Source: Candidatus Obscuribacterales bacterium
Lineage (GTDB): Bacteria > Cyanobacteriota > Vampirovibrionia > Obscuribacterales > Obscuribacteraceae
DNA length: 64,000 nt
Reading direction: 5' to 3'
Assembly (NCBI GenBank): GCA_019750335.1
Contig: JAIEOQ010000004.1
Span: 310,001-374,000, forward strand
Part shown: one piece after another, positions 36,537 through 46,048 of the stretch
Layout: each line of letters starts with the position of its first letter
How positions within the stretch are numbered: position 1 is the stretch's first letter
Notes under the pieces: model-generated
What the model saw: the letters and a program-made list of their open reading frames with translations, nothing else
Databases searched by the model: none
What the model was told of the DNA's origin: nothing
Translations under genes and position numbers: made by a program

Positions 36537-38441
36537 ATGCTTTCTGACCCGATAGTCTCGGTACATCATCTGTCTAAATCTTATGGCAGCCAGGCGGCTG
36601 TCAAAGAGCTTGACTTTGAAATTCGTGCCGGTGAAATTTTTGGATTGATCGGACCGGATGGCGCCGGTAAAACAAGTACTTTCAACATATTGGGCGGCAT
36701 TATGGAAAAAACCGCTGGTGATGTGATTGTGCTTGGTACTTCAGCTCGTGAAGCGCGTTTACAAACCGGTTATTTGACGCAAATATTTTCACTCTATCTT
36801 GATTTAAGCATAAATGAAAATATTGAATATGCTGCTCGCATACGTGAAGTTCCAACTGCTGAGTATGAAGAACGCCGACAAAAATATTTGCGTCTGATGA
36901 ATCTTGACAAATTCGGTGGTCGGCTTGCCGGGCAGCTTTCAGGCGGTATGAAGCAGAAGTTGGCTCTTTGTTGCGCTTTGATTGCCCAGCCGAAAGTTTT
37001 ATTGTTAGACGAACCGACAACCGGTGTTGATCCGATTTCCCGCCGCGACTTTTGGGATGTATTGGCGTCCATTACCGGCGAAGGTGTAACCGTTGCTGTT
37101 GCCACGCCCTATCTTGACGAAGCTGAGCGGTGCAGCCGTGTAGCTTTGATGCACAAAGGTTCTATATATCAAATCGGCACTCCGGCTGAATTAAGAAAGA
37201 ATCTTGGTTTGAGCAGGCTGGAAGTAAGAAGTAGCGATGTAAACGCTACTTTAAGAGCTCTTGAGTCTATGCCGCCCTCGTCATCAATTGCCGATATTCA
37301 AGAGTTTGGCGACCGTTTGGATGTGCTTGTTTCTAATGCGCCGCAAGCTGAAGCTGAAATAAAATCTGCTCTTGCCGGACTATCTTTACCCCCGGTTTCT
37401 ATAGAAAATCAAGAGCCGACTTTGGAAAATGTTTTTGTCACCAGTCTCAAAGATTCGGTGTCCCTAAAAACTACACCCTTTCCGCTTGTAACAAAAGCGG
37501 TTTTAACGACGGGGCAAGCTATTGCCGCTCAAGCCATATCAAAGCGTTTTGGCAACTTTCAAGCAGTGAAAGATGTCAGTCTTACTGTCGACTATGGCGA
37601 AATTTACGGATTGCTGGGTGCTAACGGCGCCGGCAAAACGACAACAATAAAAATGCTTTGCGGATTGTTTGACGCCACTTCCGGTCAGATGGCTCTTGCC
37701 GGTCGTAAACATGATTTACGCAATGTGGAATTGCGTAAGCAGATTGGTTATATGAGCCAGAAATTTGTTCTATATGACGACTTGACGGTGATGGAAAATT
37801 TACGTTTTTATGCCGGTGTTTATCATATTCCGTCCGAACTGCTTAAAGAAAGACTTAGTTGGGCTATTTCTACTTTTGAGCTTGAGGGTTATGAAGAAAC
37901 TTTGACCGCTGCACTGCCTGGAGGTTGGAAGCAAAAACTTTCTTTTGCGGCATCAGTGCTACATCAGCCTTCAATCATCTTTCTTGATGAACCAACTTCC
38001 GGTGTCGATCCTCTTGCTCGTCGACAATTATGGACCTATATCCGTCAATTTGCGCGTAACGGTGCGGCAATTCTTGTCACCACACACTTTTTAGAAGAAG
38101 CGGAACATTGTCAACGCTTAGGTTTTATGGTCGCCGGTGAGCTTGTCGCTCAAGGTACGCCCAGTCAAATCAAAGCCGATGAACCAGGGCAGCTGATTGA
38201 GCTTGCTGTGAATGACGTGCAAGCGGCTTATAAAAAATTACGTGAGTCCTTTGAGCCTTGGCGAACTTCCATTTTTGGTAGCCGGCTCCATGTAGTGGTA
38301 GATGATCACGGTGTTAATCAAGGGGCAGTATTAGCTCTCCTTGAGCATTCGGGTATCGCACTTTTGAGCCAGCGGACAATTCCTTTCTCTTTGGAAGATG
38401 CTTTTATCGGCATCGTGCAAAGAGCAAGCGGAGGGCATTGA
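36537..38441 (+). CDS. ABC transporter, two fused ATPase domains (YbhF-like)
   Basis: Two Walker A motifs (GPDGAGKTST, GANGAGKTTT), two signature regions (LSGGMKQK, LPGGWKQK). Confidence 0.94.
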   Translation: MLSDPIVSVHHLSKSYGSQAAVKELDFEIRAGEIFGLIGPDGAGKTSTFNILGGIMEKTAGDVIVLGTSAREARLQTGYLTQIFSLYLDLSINENIEYAARIREVPTAEYEERRQKYLRLMNLDKFGGRLAGQLSGGMKQKLALCCALIAQPKVLLLDEPTTGVDPISRRDFWDVLASITGEGVTVAVATPYLDEAERCSRVALMHKGSIYQIGTPAELRKNLGLSRLEVRSSDVNATLRALESMPPSSSIADIQEFGDRLDVLVSNAPQAEAEIKSALAGLSLPPVSIENQEPTLENVFVTSLKDSVSLKTTPFPLVTKAVLTTGQAIAAQAISKRFGNFQAVKDVSLTVDYGEIYGLLGANGAGKTTTIKMLCGLFDATSGQMALAGRKHDLRNVELRKQIGYMSQKFVLYDDLTVMENLRFYAGVYHIPSELLKERLSWAISTFELEGYEETLTAALPGGWKQKLSFAASVLHQPSIIFLDEPTSGVDPLARRQLWTYIRQFARNGAAILVTTHFLEEAEHCQRLGFMVAGELVAQGTPSQIKADEPGQLIELAVNDVQAAYKKLRESFEPWRTSIFGSRLHVVVDDHGVNQGAVLALLEHSGIALLSQRTIPFSLEDAFIGIVQRASGGH

Positions 38442-38442
38442 T

Positions 38443-39555
38443 ATGCGTCTTTTTCGCCGAGCTTTAGCCCAAACGAAAAAAGAAATAGTTCAATTTCGTC
38501 GCGATCCGCTCACAGTTGGTTTGGCTTACGCTTTGCCTTTTGCTGCTTTGCTCATGTATGGGTTTGCTATTCGTTTGGAAGCCAAAGATATTCATGTGGC
38601 TGTTTTTAATTATGACAGTGGCAAGTTAAGTCGTGAGTTTGTCGATACGATTTATGCTTCTCGGCAGTTCAAAATGATCCCGACCGGTAACGGCAGCATC
38701 TTCTTGCCTTTGGATCGTAGCGCCGCTAAAGCGTCTATCGTGATTCCGCCTGAGTTCTCACGCCGGATTAAAAGCGGTGGCACAGCCGATATTCAAATAT
38801 TGATTGATGGTACTGATATTAACAACGCGCGAGTAATTAAAAACGGTTTTTACGCGCTGACACAAGTGTTTTTGCGCAATCAAAACTTAAGACACCAAAA
38901 TCAATATATTCGTCTGGCAACACGTTTATGGTTCAATCCTGGGCGTAAAGAATCGTTGTATATTGTTCCTGGTGCCATTGCGCTTATGACTTGGATTTTT
39001 CCGGCGTTACTGTCGGCTTTTGCTTTCGTGCGAGAAAAAGAACAAGGTACTGTTCTTCAACTTTATGCTTCGAGCATAACGGCCGAGGAGCTTGTGTTGG
39101 GCAAAACCATTGCTTATTTTTTAATCGGCATGGTGGAAGCTTTGCTTGTGATTGCCGGGGGGATTCTGATATTTCATGTGCCTTTTGTCGGCGATCCTTT
39201 CTTCTACGCGCTTTCTACCATGCTCTATGTTTCAAGCGGGGTGCTCTTCGGTATGTGGGCCGGCAGTCGTGCCAGCAATCAAATGGCAGCGATGCAAATT
39301 TGCTCGACAGTCGGCTTCTTAAGTGCCATGCTTCTTTCCGGATTTATTTATCCGATACGCAATATTACTTATCCGATTTCGCTTCTTTCAAATATCGTTC
39401 CGGCTCGTTATTACATCGAGGCCGCAAGAGATGCTTTTGTCCGTGCTGGTTCTTGGAGCGCCCATTGGTATGTGCCGGTTTTTCTCCTTTTCTTGAATGT
39501 AGTTATTTTTACGGGGGCTGTGTTCGGCATGCGCAAAATGCAGCTTTCCAAATGA
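38443..39555 (+). CDS. ABC-2 type permease (YbhS/YhhJ-like)
   Basis: RRALAQTKKEIVQFRRDPLTVGLAYALPFAALLMYGFA; six TM topology; start at ATG 38443. Confidence 0.92.
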   Translation: MRLFRRALAQTKKEIVQFRRDPLTVGLAYALPFAALLMYGFAIRLEAKDIHVAVFNYDSGKLSREFVDTIYASRQFKMIPTGNGSIFLPLDRSAAKASIVIPPEFSRRIKSGGTADIQILIDGTDINNARVIKNGFYALTQVFLRNQNLRHQNQYIRLATRLWFNPGRKESLYIVPGAIALMTWIFPALLSAFAFVREKEQGTVLQLYASSITAEELVLGKTIAYFLIGMVEALLVIAGGILIFHVPFVGDPFFYALSTMLYVSSGVLFGMWAGSRASNQMAAMQICSTVGFLSAMLLSGFIYPIRNITYPISLLSNIVPARYYIEAARDAFVRAGSWSAHWYVPVFLLFLNVVIFTGAVFGMRKMQLSK

Positions 39556-39565
39556 GGAGATCCGT

Positions 39566-40693
39566 ATGTCATTTTTAACTAACAGCGGATTTTGGGCTTT
39601 GCTTGTGAAAGAAACAAGCCAGCTTCTTCGTAACAAGCAGCTCCTGTTCATGCTTGTGATCATGCCGACTATCCAAATATTTTTATACGGCTTTGCTTTG
39701 AGTCCTGAAGTCAAACATTTACGTATGGGTGTAATTGATTATTCGCAATCGCCACTCTCGCGAAAAACCGTTTCCGCTTTCATCAAAAACGGTGTGTTCG
39801 ATCTGGAAAGTTCAGGAGGGAACGAACTAAAGCTTACAAGCTTTGTCCGTGACGGGAAGCTTGATGTCGGAGTGGTTATTCCACCTGATTTCGAACGAAA
39901 AATAAAATCTCACAGACCCTCTACGGTTCAAATTATTTTAGACGGCGTCGATGCAAACACAGCCGGTATCGCCACCGGATACATAAATCAAATTATTGCT
40001 AATCTTGGTTCTGAGAGTTACGTTCACTCACCGTTGCTGCCTTATCCTGACGCTGTGCGTAACAATGCTACTTTTATTTATAACGCCGGTCTTGTGCCTG
40101 CTTGGTTCTTTGTTCCGGGCGTAATTGGTATGGTTTTGAATATTGTGGGAATTATGGTCTCTTCGGCCACCCTTTTGCGTGAAAAAGAAACCGGAACTCT
40201 TGAGCAGCTTTTGATGACACCGGTTACTTCGGCAGAAATTTTGGTAGCTAAAATAGTACCTTTGATTGCCGTACTGTTTCTCAATGTTGGGGTAAGCGTA
40301 TTTATCGGTATGTCGGTTTTTGCTATGCCTTTTCGCGGCAATCCATTGGCCTTTGTGATTATCTCTTTGCTTTATATTTTTGTGGTTCTGGCAATCGGCA
40401 TTGCTTTATCTACAGTGGCTGAAAATCAACGTCAAGCCATGCTGATCTCATTCTTTATCTCCTTGCCTGTCATTCAGCTGTCCGGTGCTATAGCGCCGCT
40501 GGAAAGCATGCCGCCGTTTTTTCAAAATCTTTCTTTGTTCAATCCATTACGTTATTACATTGTGTGTCTTAAAGGTGTCCTACTTAAAGGGGTTGGTCTC
40601 GACATACTTTGGCCTGAAATTCTAGCGATTTTTTGTTTTGCCGTACCCTTGCTCAGCCTTAGTGCTGCACGTTTTAGAAAACAGCTTAGCTGA
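39566..40693 (+). CDS. ABC-2 type permease (YbhR-like)
   Basis: LLVKETSQLLRNKQLLFMLVIMPTIQIFLYGFAL; LREKETGTLEQLLMTPV. Confidence 0.93.
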   Translation: MSFLTNSGFWALLVKETSQLLRNKQLLFMLVIMPTIQIFLYGFALSPEVKHLRMGVIDYSQSPLSRKTVSAFIKNGVFDLESSGGNELKLTSFVRDGKLDVGVVIPPDFERKIKSHRPSTVQIILDGVDANTAGIATGYINQIIANLGSESYVHSPLLPYPDAVRNNATFIYNAGLVPAWFFVPGVIGMVLNIVGIMVSSATLLREKETGTLEQLLMTPVTSAEILVAKIVPLIAVLFLNVGVSVFIGMSVFAMPFRGNPLAFVIISLLYIFVVLAIGIALSTVAENQRQAMLISFFISLPVIQLSGAIAPLESMPPFFQNLSLFNPLRYYIVCLKGVLLKGVGLDILWPEILAIFCFAVPLLSLSAARFRKQLS

Positions 40694-40708
40694 AATGGAG
40701 ACCTGCCA

Positions 40709-42247
40709 ATGTTGGCGATAAAAATCAAATACGCTACAGCTTTAGGACTGGTGCTTTTGGCAAGTACCTTTACTGTTGCTCAAGCTCAACCGGCAGATAC
40801 GGTGGATATACCGTCTCCGAGTTTGAAAGCGCTTTTGACGATTACAAATAATATGGATCCTTATCAACTGGATGCCGGTGATACGAGAATTATTTCGCTC
40901 AAAGAAACCTTAGAACGAGCCATGGCAGAAAATTTGGACATCCGTATACGGAATGCTGATGTCACTTCGCGTAAATGGACTTTAGCTTCGTCTTACGGTA
41001 AATTTTTGCCTAATATCAATCTTTCCTACCGCTGGCAATATTTGCGCGGAACACCGAATCTGCCTTTATTTGGCGGTGCCGAGCCAATTCACTTAAACAA
41101 CCCTTTTATTATTACCGGAGCCGGCTTTAATTATTACGGTTATCGCGGTGGCAAAATTTTATTTGGCGCTCTGCAAAATCGTAATTATTTACGAGCGGCG
41201 CGTTATGAACAGAAGTCTGTTTTAAGCGACATCCTTTTGGAAAGCGCTCGTAATTATTATCGTTTGATGCTGGCTGAGGCAGTGTTGAATATTCGAATTA
41301 AAGCTGTGGAAACTTCGCAATCGCAGCTTAATCTAACCGTAGATTTACGTGATGGCGGTCGTGCCACCCAGCTTGATGTTTTGCAGGCACGGACACAGCT
41401 AGCTACGGATCGTCAAAATCTGATCGATCAACAAATTGAAAGACGCGATGTGGCAATTACGCTGGCCGAATTGCTTAATTTGGATCAAGGCGTGGATCTT
41501 GTGCCTGCCTCACGCCAAGTCAGCATGAAACGTTTGATTGCCGAACCGTTTAAGCCGGGCTTGTTAATTGCTAAAGCTGTTGCTAACCGGCCAGAATTGC
41601 ACCAATATGAAGAGTTGCGTTTGGCCGCCAAGAAATCAATCGTCATGGCTACGGCCCCATTACAACCCTCTTTTAATTTCTTCGGCAATATATATGGAAT
41701 TGGTGAGACTCTTTCTAATTCATACAAAACCGTAAATAATCCAATTACACTTGCTGAATCTGCCAGCTTTGGCGGCAATAGCTTGAGCCGAAGAGTATCT
41801 CGCCAAATCGGACCTTTGTATACCCTGGGCTATCAAGTAAATTGGAACTTTGAAGGCTTAGGCGCGGTGGATTTAGCCAATGTAATTTCAGCAAAAGCCC
41901 AGGCACGCCAGGCTCAATTGGAGATGGTGAAGCAAGTAAACAAAGTGACAAGCGAAGTACGTAAATCCTGTTTGCGGACATTAAGTGCCGAAAGAAAAAC
42001 CGAAGAGACCGTAGCTAAGCTTAATTCATCCTCGGAAGAGTTGCGTTTGGCACAGCTACGTTTTCAGCATGGAGTCGGACTTTATCTTGATGTAATTAAA
42101 GCGCAACAGGATTATACTTCGGCTCAAATTGAAAATGCGCAGGCGCTGGTTGATTACGATATTTCTCAAGTACAATTTCTGAGGGACCTCGGGGTAATTT
42201 CAATCGCTAATATCACCAGTCCTCGACCCTTGGTTCTCACACAATAA
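40709..42247 (+). CDS. TolC-family outer membrane efflux protein
   Basis: Signal peptide; ISLKETLERAMAENLDIRIRNADV; DLRDGGRATQLDVLQARTQLA; FQHGVGLYLDVIKAQQDYTSAQ. Confidence 0.93.
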   Translation: MLAIKIKYATALGLVLLASTFTVAQAQPADTVDIPSPSLKALLTITNNMDPYQLDAGDTRIISLKETLERAMAENLDIRIRNADVTSRKWTLASSYGKFLPNINLSYRWQYLRGTPNLPLFGGAEPIHLNNPFIITGAGFNYYGYRGGKILFGALQNRNYLRAARYEQKSVLSDILLESARNYYRLMLAEAVLNIRIKAVETSQSQLNLTVDLRDGGRATQLDVLQARTQLATDRQNLIDQQIERRDVAITLAELLNLDQGVDLVPASRQVSMKRLIAEPFKPGLLIAKAVANRPELHQYEELRLAAKKSIVMATAPLQPSFNFFGNIYGIGETLSNSYKTVNNPITLAESASFGGNSLSRRVSRQIGPLYTLGYQVNWNFEGLGAVDLANVISAKAQARQAQLEMVKQVNKVTSEVRKSCLRTLSAERKTEETVAKLNSSSEELRLAQLRFQHGVGLYLDVIKAQQDYTSAQIENAQALVDYDISQVQFLRDLGVISIANITSPRPLVLTQ

Positions 42248-42259
42248 GGACTAATATTT

Positions 42260-43003
42260 TTGGATCAAGCCGAATTCCTGCTGCTTGTTTTTATCCTTTC
42301 ACTACTTTCCGGAGCTATAGCTGCAGTGGCAGGTTTTGGTATCGGTAGCTTTTTGACGCCTTTGTTTGCTCTACAAATCGGGACAAAACTTGCGGTTGCC
42401 GCTACTTCCATTCCCCATTTTTTAGCTACTCTTTTTCGATTTTGGATGTTGCGTCGTTTTATCGATAAGGATATTTTAGTTAGCTTCGGTATTTCAAGCG
42501 CCGCCGGAGGGTTAACCGGAGCCCTAATTCATAGTCATATTGAAAATACTCATTTGAATGCAATTTTTGGACTGATTTTGGTTGTCGCCGGAGCTGGTGG
42601 GGTCAGTGGCTTTAGCGAAAAAATACGTTTTCATGGCATATTCTCATTTTTTGCCGGTGCAGTATCCGGGCTATTGGGCGGTCTTGTCGGTAATCAGGGT
42701 GGAATCAGATCTGCCGCTCTGCTCGGTTTTAATTTGGATAAAACCGCTTTTGTCGCTACTACCACCTTGATTGGATTGATTGTCGATTGTGTACGAATGC
42801 CGGTTTATTTTGCCAATGATTTCAATAATATATTGGCTCTTAAAGAACCGATTCTGATTGCTACGGCCGGTGCTCTTGCTGGCACTTTGCTCGGCAAATA
42901 TTTTTTGCAGAATCTTGACCAAAAAATGTTCAAGCGCCTAGTTTCGATAATCGTTCTATTGCTCGGTATTTGGATGTTGTGGACCGGAATCTTGCCCGAA
43001 TAA
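42260..43003 (+). CDS. TauE/SafE-family (sulfite exporter-like) membrane permease
   Basis: Probable TTG start preceded by AAGGA; LLSGAIAAVAGFGIGSFLTPLFAL; GAVSGLLGGLVGNQGGIRSAALL. Confidence 0.85.
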   Translation: MDQAEFLLLVFILSLLSGAIAAVAGFGIGSFLTPLFALQIGTKLAVAATSIPHFLATLFRFWMLRRFIDKDILVSFGISSAAGGLTGALIHSHIENTHLNAIFGLILVVAGAGGVSGFSEKIRFHGIFSFFAGAVSGLLGGLVGNQGGIRSAALLGFNLDKTAFVATTTLIGLIVDCVRMPVYFANDFNNILALKEPILIATAGALAGTLLGKYFLQNLDQKMFKRLVSIIVLLLGIWMLWTGILPE

Positions 43004-46000
43004 CATCAAAAGAGCAGGAATTACAAGTAAAGTCAGGCATGTGGAGCTGAGCATACCGCCAAGTATGACAATGGCTAACGGCTGTTCCAGTTCGCGCCCG
43101 GCGCCGCCCATTACGGCAATCGGCAGTACCCCAAGAGATGCTGTTAAGGCGGTCATTAATACCGGGCTGAGGCGATTGAGAGCGCTCTCTTCTATACGTT
43201 TTTTGCGGCTCAAATTGGTTGGAGTTGATTGGTTGAAATGATTGACCAGCATTAAAGCATTGCGTGTTGAAATACCGAGTAAAGTGATAAAGCCGACAAG
43301 GGAACCGATACTCAAAACAGCGCCGGAAAAAAGTACAGCCCAAATACCACCGACAAGAGCAAGGGGTAAATTGAACATGACTAAAAATGCTGTTTTAAGA
43401 GATTTGAAAGCAAAAGTTAAAAGCAATAACATACCGATAATAGCCATTGCCGAAAGCCAGATCAAATCACGAGTAGCTGTTTCTTGGGCTTCAAATTGTC
43501 CGCTGTAAGCAAGATAATAACCAGGCGGCAATTTAACTTTGCTCTTGATCGCTTCACGCATCTCTTGGACAACACTGCCTAGATCTCGTCCGGAAACGTT
43601 TGCTTGTACAACAACTCTACGACTGGCATTCTCATGGTTGATTGTATTGGGACTTTCGCCTGGAGTGACGTCAGCTAATGCTCCAATTGGTATTTTGGCA
43701 TGACTGGGAGTGTCAATAAGCGTTGCTTGAATTAGCTCCATGTTGCTGCGATATTCAGGTTTAAACCAAACATAAACATCAAAAGAATTTTGTCCTTCAA
43801 TGATTTGCGAAACGGTCACACCCTTGAACGCCGCTTCAATTGCTGAAGAAAGATCTTTGACTCTGACGCCGTAGCGAGCGGCAGCGGTGCGGTCTATTTT
43901 AATTGATATTTGCGGTACCGGAATAATCGGTTCAACGTGTACATCAACAGCCCCTTTAATCCCTTTGGCTACAGCTTCAATCTCTTTTGCTTTTTTGTGT
44001 AGGAGATTGAGATCCGGTCCGAATAGTTTAATAGCGATTGCTGCGTTTACTCCGGATAGAACATGTTCCATACGATGTTGAAGATAAGAACCGGAATCGG
44101 CAACCAACCCGGGTATGTGTGCAAACTCATGGCGTAAATGATAAAGAATATCTTTTTTGTGCGGACTGTCCGGCTTCAAACGAATATCGAATTCGCTGAA
44201 GTTGCCACCACCCCAATCCTCGCCGCCTTCTGCTCGTCCGGCACGCTGGCTTGTTGCTAAAACGTCATGCTTAGCCAGAAAATGGGCGGTCAGCTCTTTG
44301 CCGATATTGGTGGTTGTAGTTAGACTTGTACCAGGCATGGAAGTCGCTACGACAACCAAATTATTCTCGTCGAAGGCCGGTAAAAATTCGGAACCCATTA
44401 CTACTAAGGGCAATAGAGAAAAGATGAACAATAAAATTGTCGCTGCCAGAACCGACTTAGGATTGCTGATACTTAAGCGTAAAAGTGGAGTATAAATCTT
44501 TTTGATTGCTAAAACTAATGGCGCTTCCTGTTCCGGTAAATTCTTCGCAGAGCCGAGTAAGAGAAAACAAAGTGCTGGTGTTAAAGTCAAAGCAACCAGT
44601 AAAGAAGAGAGTAAGGCAGCTAAATAAGCCGCTGCAAGCGGGCTGAAAATCCTTCCTTCCAATCCACCTAAAGAAAGTACCGGTAAAAACACCAAGCCGA
44701 TAATGAATGTGGCGTAGACAACCGAGCTGCGAACCGCAGTTGAAGCTTCATATATAACTTGCCAGGCATTTTTATTAAGCGAGAGCATTTTGTTCTCGCG
44801 TAGTTTTTGGTATACGTTTTCCACATCAACAATAGCATCGTCAACTACTTCGCCGATAGCAATGGCTAGTCCGCCCAGTGTCATGACATTTATTGTATAG
44901 CCGCAATACTTAAGAACTAAAGCAGCTGATAAAAGTGAAAGTGGAATTGCTGTTAAAGAGATAAAGGCCGTGCGCCAGTTCCGCAAAAATAGGAGGAGTA
45001 CTAAAGCGACAAGTACAGCGCCGAGTATAAGCGCTTCGCCGACATTTTTAATTGCTACTTCAATAAAGTCAGCTTGGCGAAAAGTGTATATAAGTTTGAT
45101 GTCTGAAGGAAAGCTTGCTTGCAATTCGGATACGGTTTTTTCTACAAGTCTGCTTGTTTCTAAAGTATTGGCCCAGGGCTGTTTATAAACAGTAAGCACC
45201 ACTCCGGCGTGACCGTCGACAATGGCGTCACCAACTTTGAATTGCGGGCCGATTTGTATTGAGGCGACGTTCTTTAAAAGAACCGGTAATCCGTCGCGGC
45301 TTGTGATTACAGTATCGGCTAAATCTTCAATTGAAGTGATTCGACCAAGCCCGCGAATAAGTTCTTCACTTTCTTTTGTTCTCAGAGTACCGCCTGGAGC
45401 GTTTATATTGCTACCGGCGGCAGCTTCCACAGCTTGAGACAAAGTAATATCGTATTGCTTTAGTTTTTCCGGATCGATAAGCACTTGGTACTGTTTGGTT
45501 TCGCCACCGATGACTATTACGTTGGATACGCCCGGCACTGCCATCAAGCGTAAGCGCAGAGTCCAATCGGCTAAAGTACGCAGATCCATGGTCGAAGTTT
45601 TGCCGTTTGCATAAAGTCCGATTTTTAAAATATCGCCTGTTGCTGATGTTATTGGGGCAAGGGAGGGCTCACGTACATTTGCCGGTAAATTATTTCTGGT
45701 GGATTGAAGCTTTTCTGAAACCAGTTGGCGAGCTGTAAAAATATTGGTGCCATCTTGAAAAATAACAGTAATTGCCGATAAGCCTGTCGTCGACAATGAA
45801 CGAACTGTTTTTACACCGACAGTGCCGTTCAGTCCGGACTCAAGGGGACGCGTAACCAGGCTTTCTGTCTCTTCCGGAGCAAAGCCGGGAGCTTCGGTGA
45901 GAATAACCACCTGTACCGGTGAAAAGTCAGGAAAAACATCGATCGGCAACTTTAATGCCGATTGAACTCCTGCTGCCAGCCAGATTAATGATAGAACTGT

Positions 46001-46048
46001 GACAATCCAAGGGTTTTTTATCGACCATTTAATGATTCGGTTCAACAT
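42956..46048 (-). CDS. CzcA/CusA-family heavy-metal RND efflux pump
   Basis: LNRIIKWSIKNPWIVTVLSLIWLAAGVQSALKLPIDVFPDFSPVQVVILTEAPGFAPEETE; VDDAIVDVENVYQKLRE. Confidence 0.95.
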   Translation of the reverse strand: MLNRIIKWSIKNPWIVTVLSLIWLAAGVQSALKLPIDVFPDFSPVQVVILTEAPGFAPEETESLVTRPLESGLNGTVGVKTVRSLSTTGLSAITVIFQDGTNIFTARQLVSEKLQSTRNNLPANVREPSLAPITSATGDILKIGLYANGKTSTMDLRTLADWTLRLRLMAVPGVSNVIVIGGETKQYQVLIDPEKLKQYDITLSQAVEAAAGSNINAPGGTLRTKESEELIRGLGRITSIEDLADTVITSRDGLPVLLKNVASIQIGPQFKVGDAIVDGHAGVVLTVYKQPWANTLETSRLVEKTVSELQASFPSDIKLIYTFRQADFIEVAIKNVGEALILGAVLVALVLLLFLRNWRTAFISLTAIPLSLLSAALVLKYCGYTINVMTLGGLAIAIGEVVDDAIVDVENVYQKLRENKMLSLNKNAWQVIYEASTAVRSSVVYATFIIGLVFLPVLSLGGLEGRIFSPLAAAYLAALLSSLLVALTLTPALCFLLLGSAKNLPEQEAPLVLAIKKIYTPLLRLSISNPKSVLAATILLFIFSLLPLVVMGSEFLPAFDENNLVVVATSMPGTSLTTTTNIGKELTAHFLAKHDVLATSQRAGRAEGGEDWGGGNFSEFDIRLKPDSPHKKDILYHLRHEFAHIPGLVADSGSYLQHRMEHVLSGVNAAIAIKLFGPDLNLLHKKAKEIEAVAKGIKGAVDVHVEPIIPVPQISIKIDRTAAARYGVRVKDLSSAIEAAFKGVTVSQIIEGQNSFDVYVWFKPEYRSNMELIQATLIDTPSHAKIPIGALADVTPGESPNTINHENASRRVVVQANVSGRDLGSVVQEMREAIKSKVKLPPGYYLAYSGQFEAQETATRDLIWLSAMAIIGMLLLLTFAFKSLKTAFLVMFNLPLALVGGIWAVLFSGAVLSIGSLVGFITLLGISTRNALMLVNHFNQSTPTNLSRKKRIEESALNRLSPVLMTALTASLGVLPIAVMGGAGRELEQPLAIVILGGMLSSTCLTLLVIPALLMLFGQDSGPQHPNTEQ

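Noticed and set aside
38991-39578. 195-aa plus-strand ORF rich in Cys/Arg/Phe
   Set aside because: Alternate frame inside a clear ABC-2 permease gene.
42930-43343. 137-aa minus-strand ORF
   Set aside because: Out-of-frame within the RND pump coding region.
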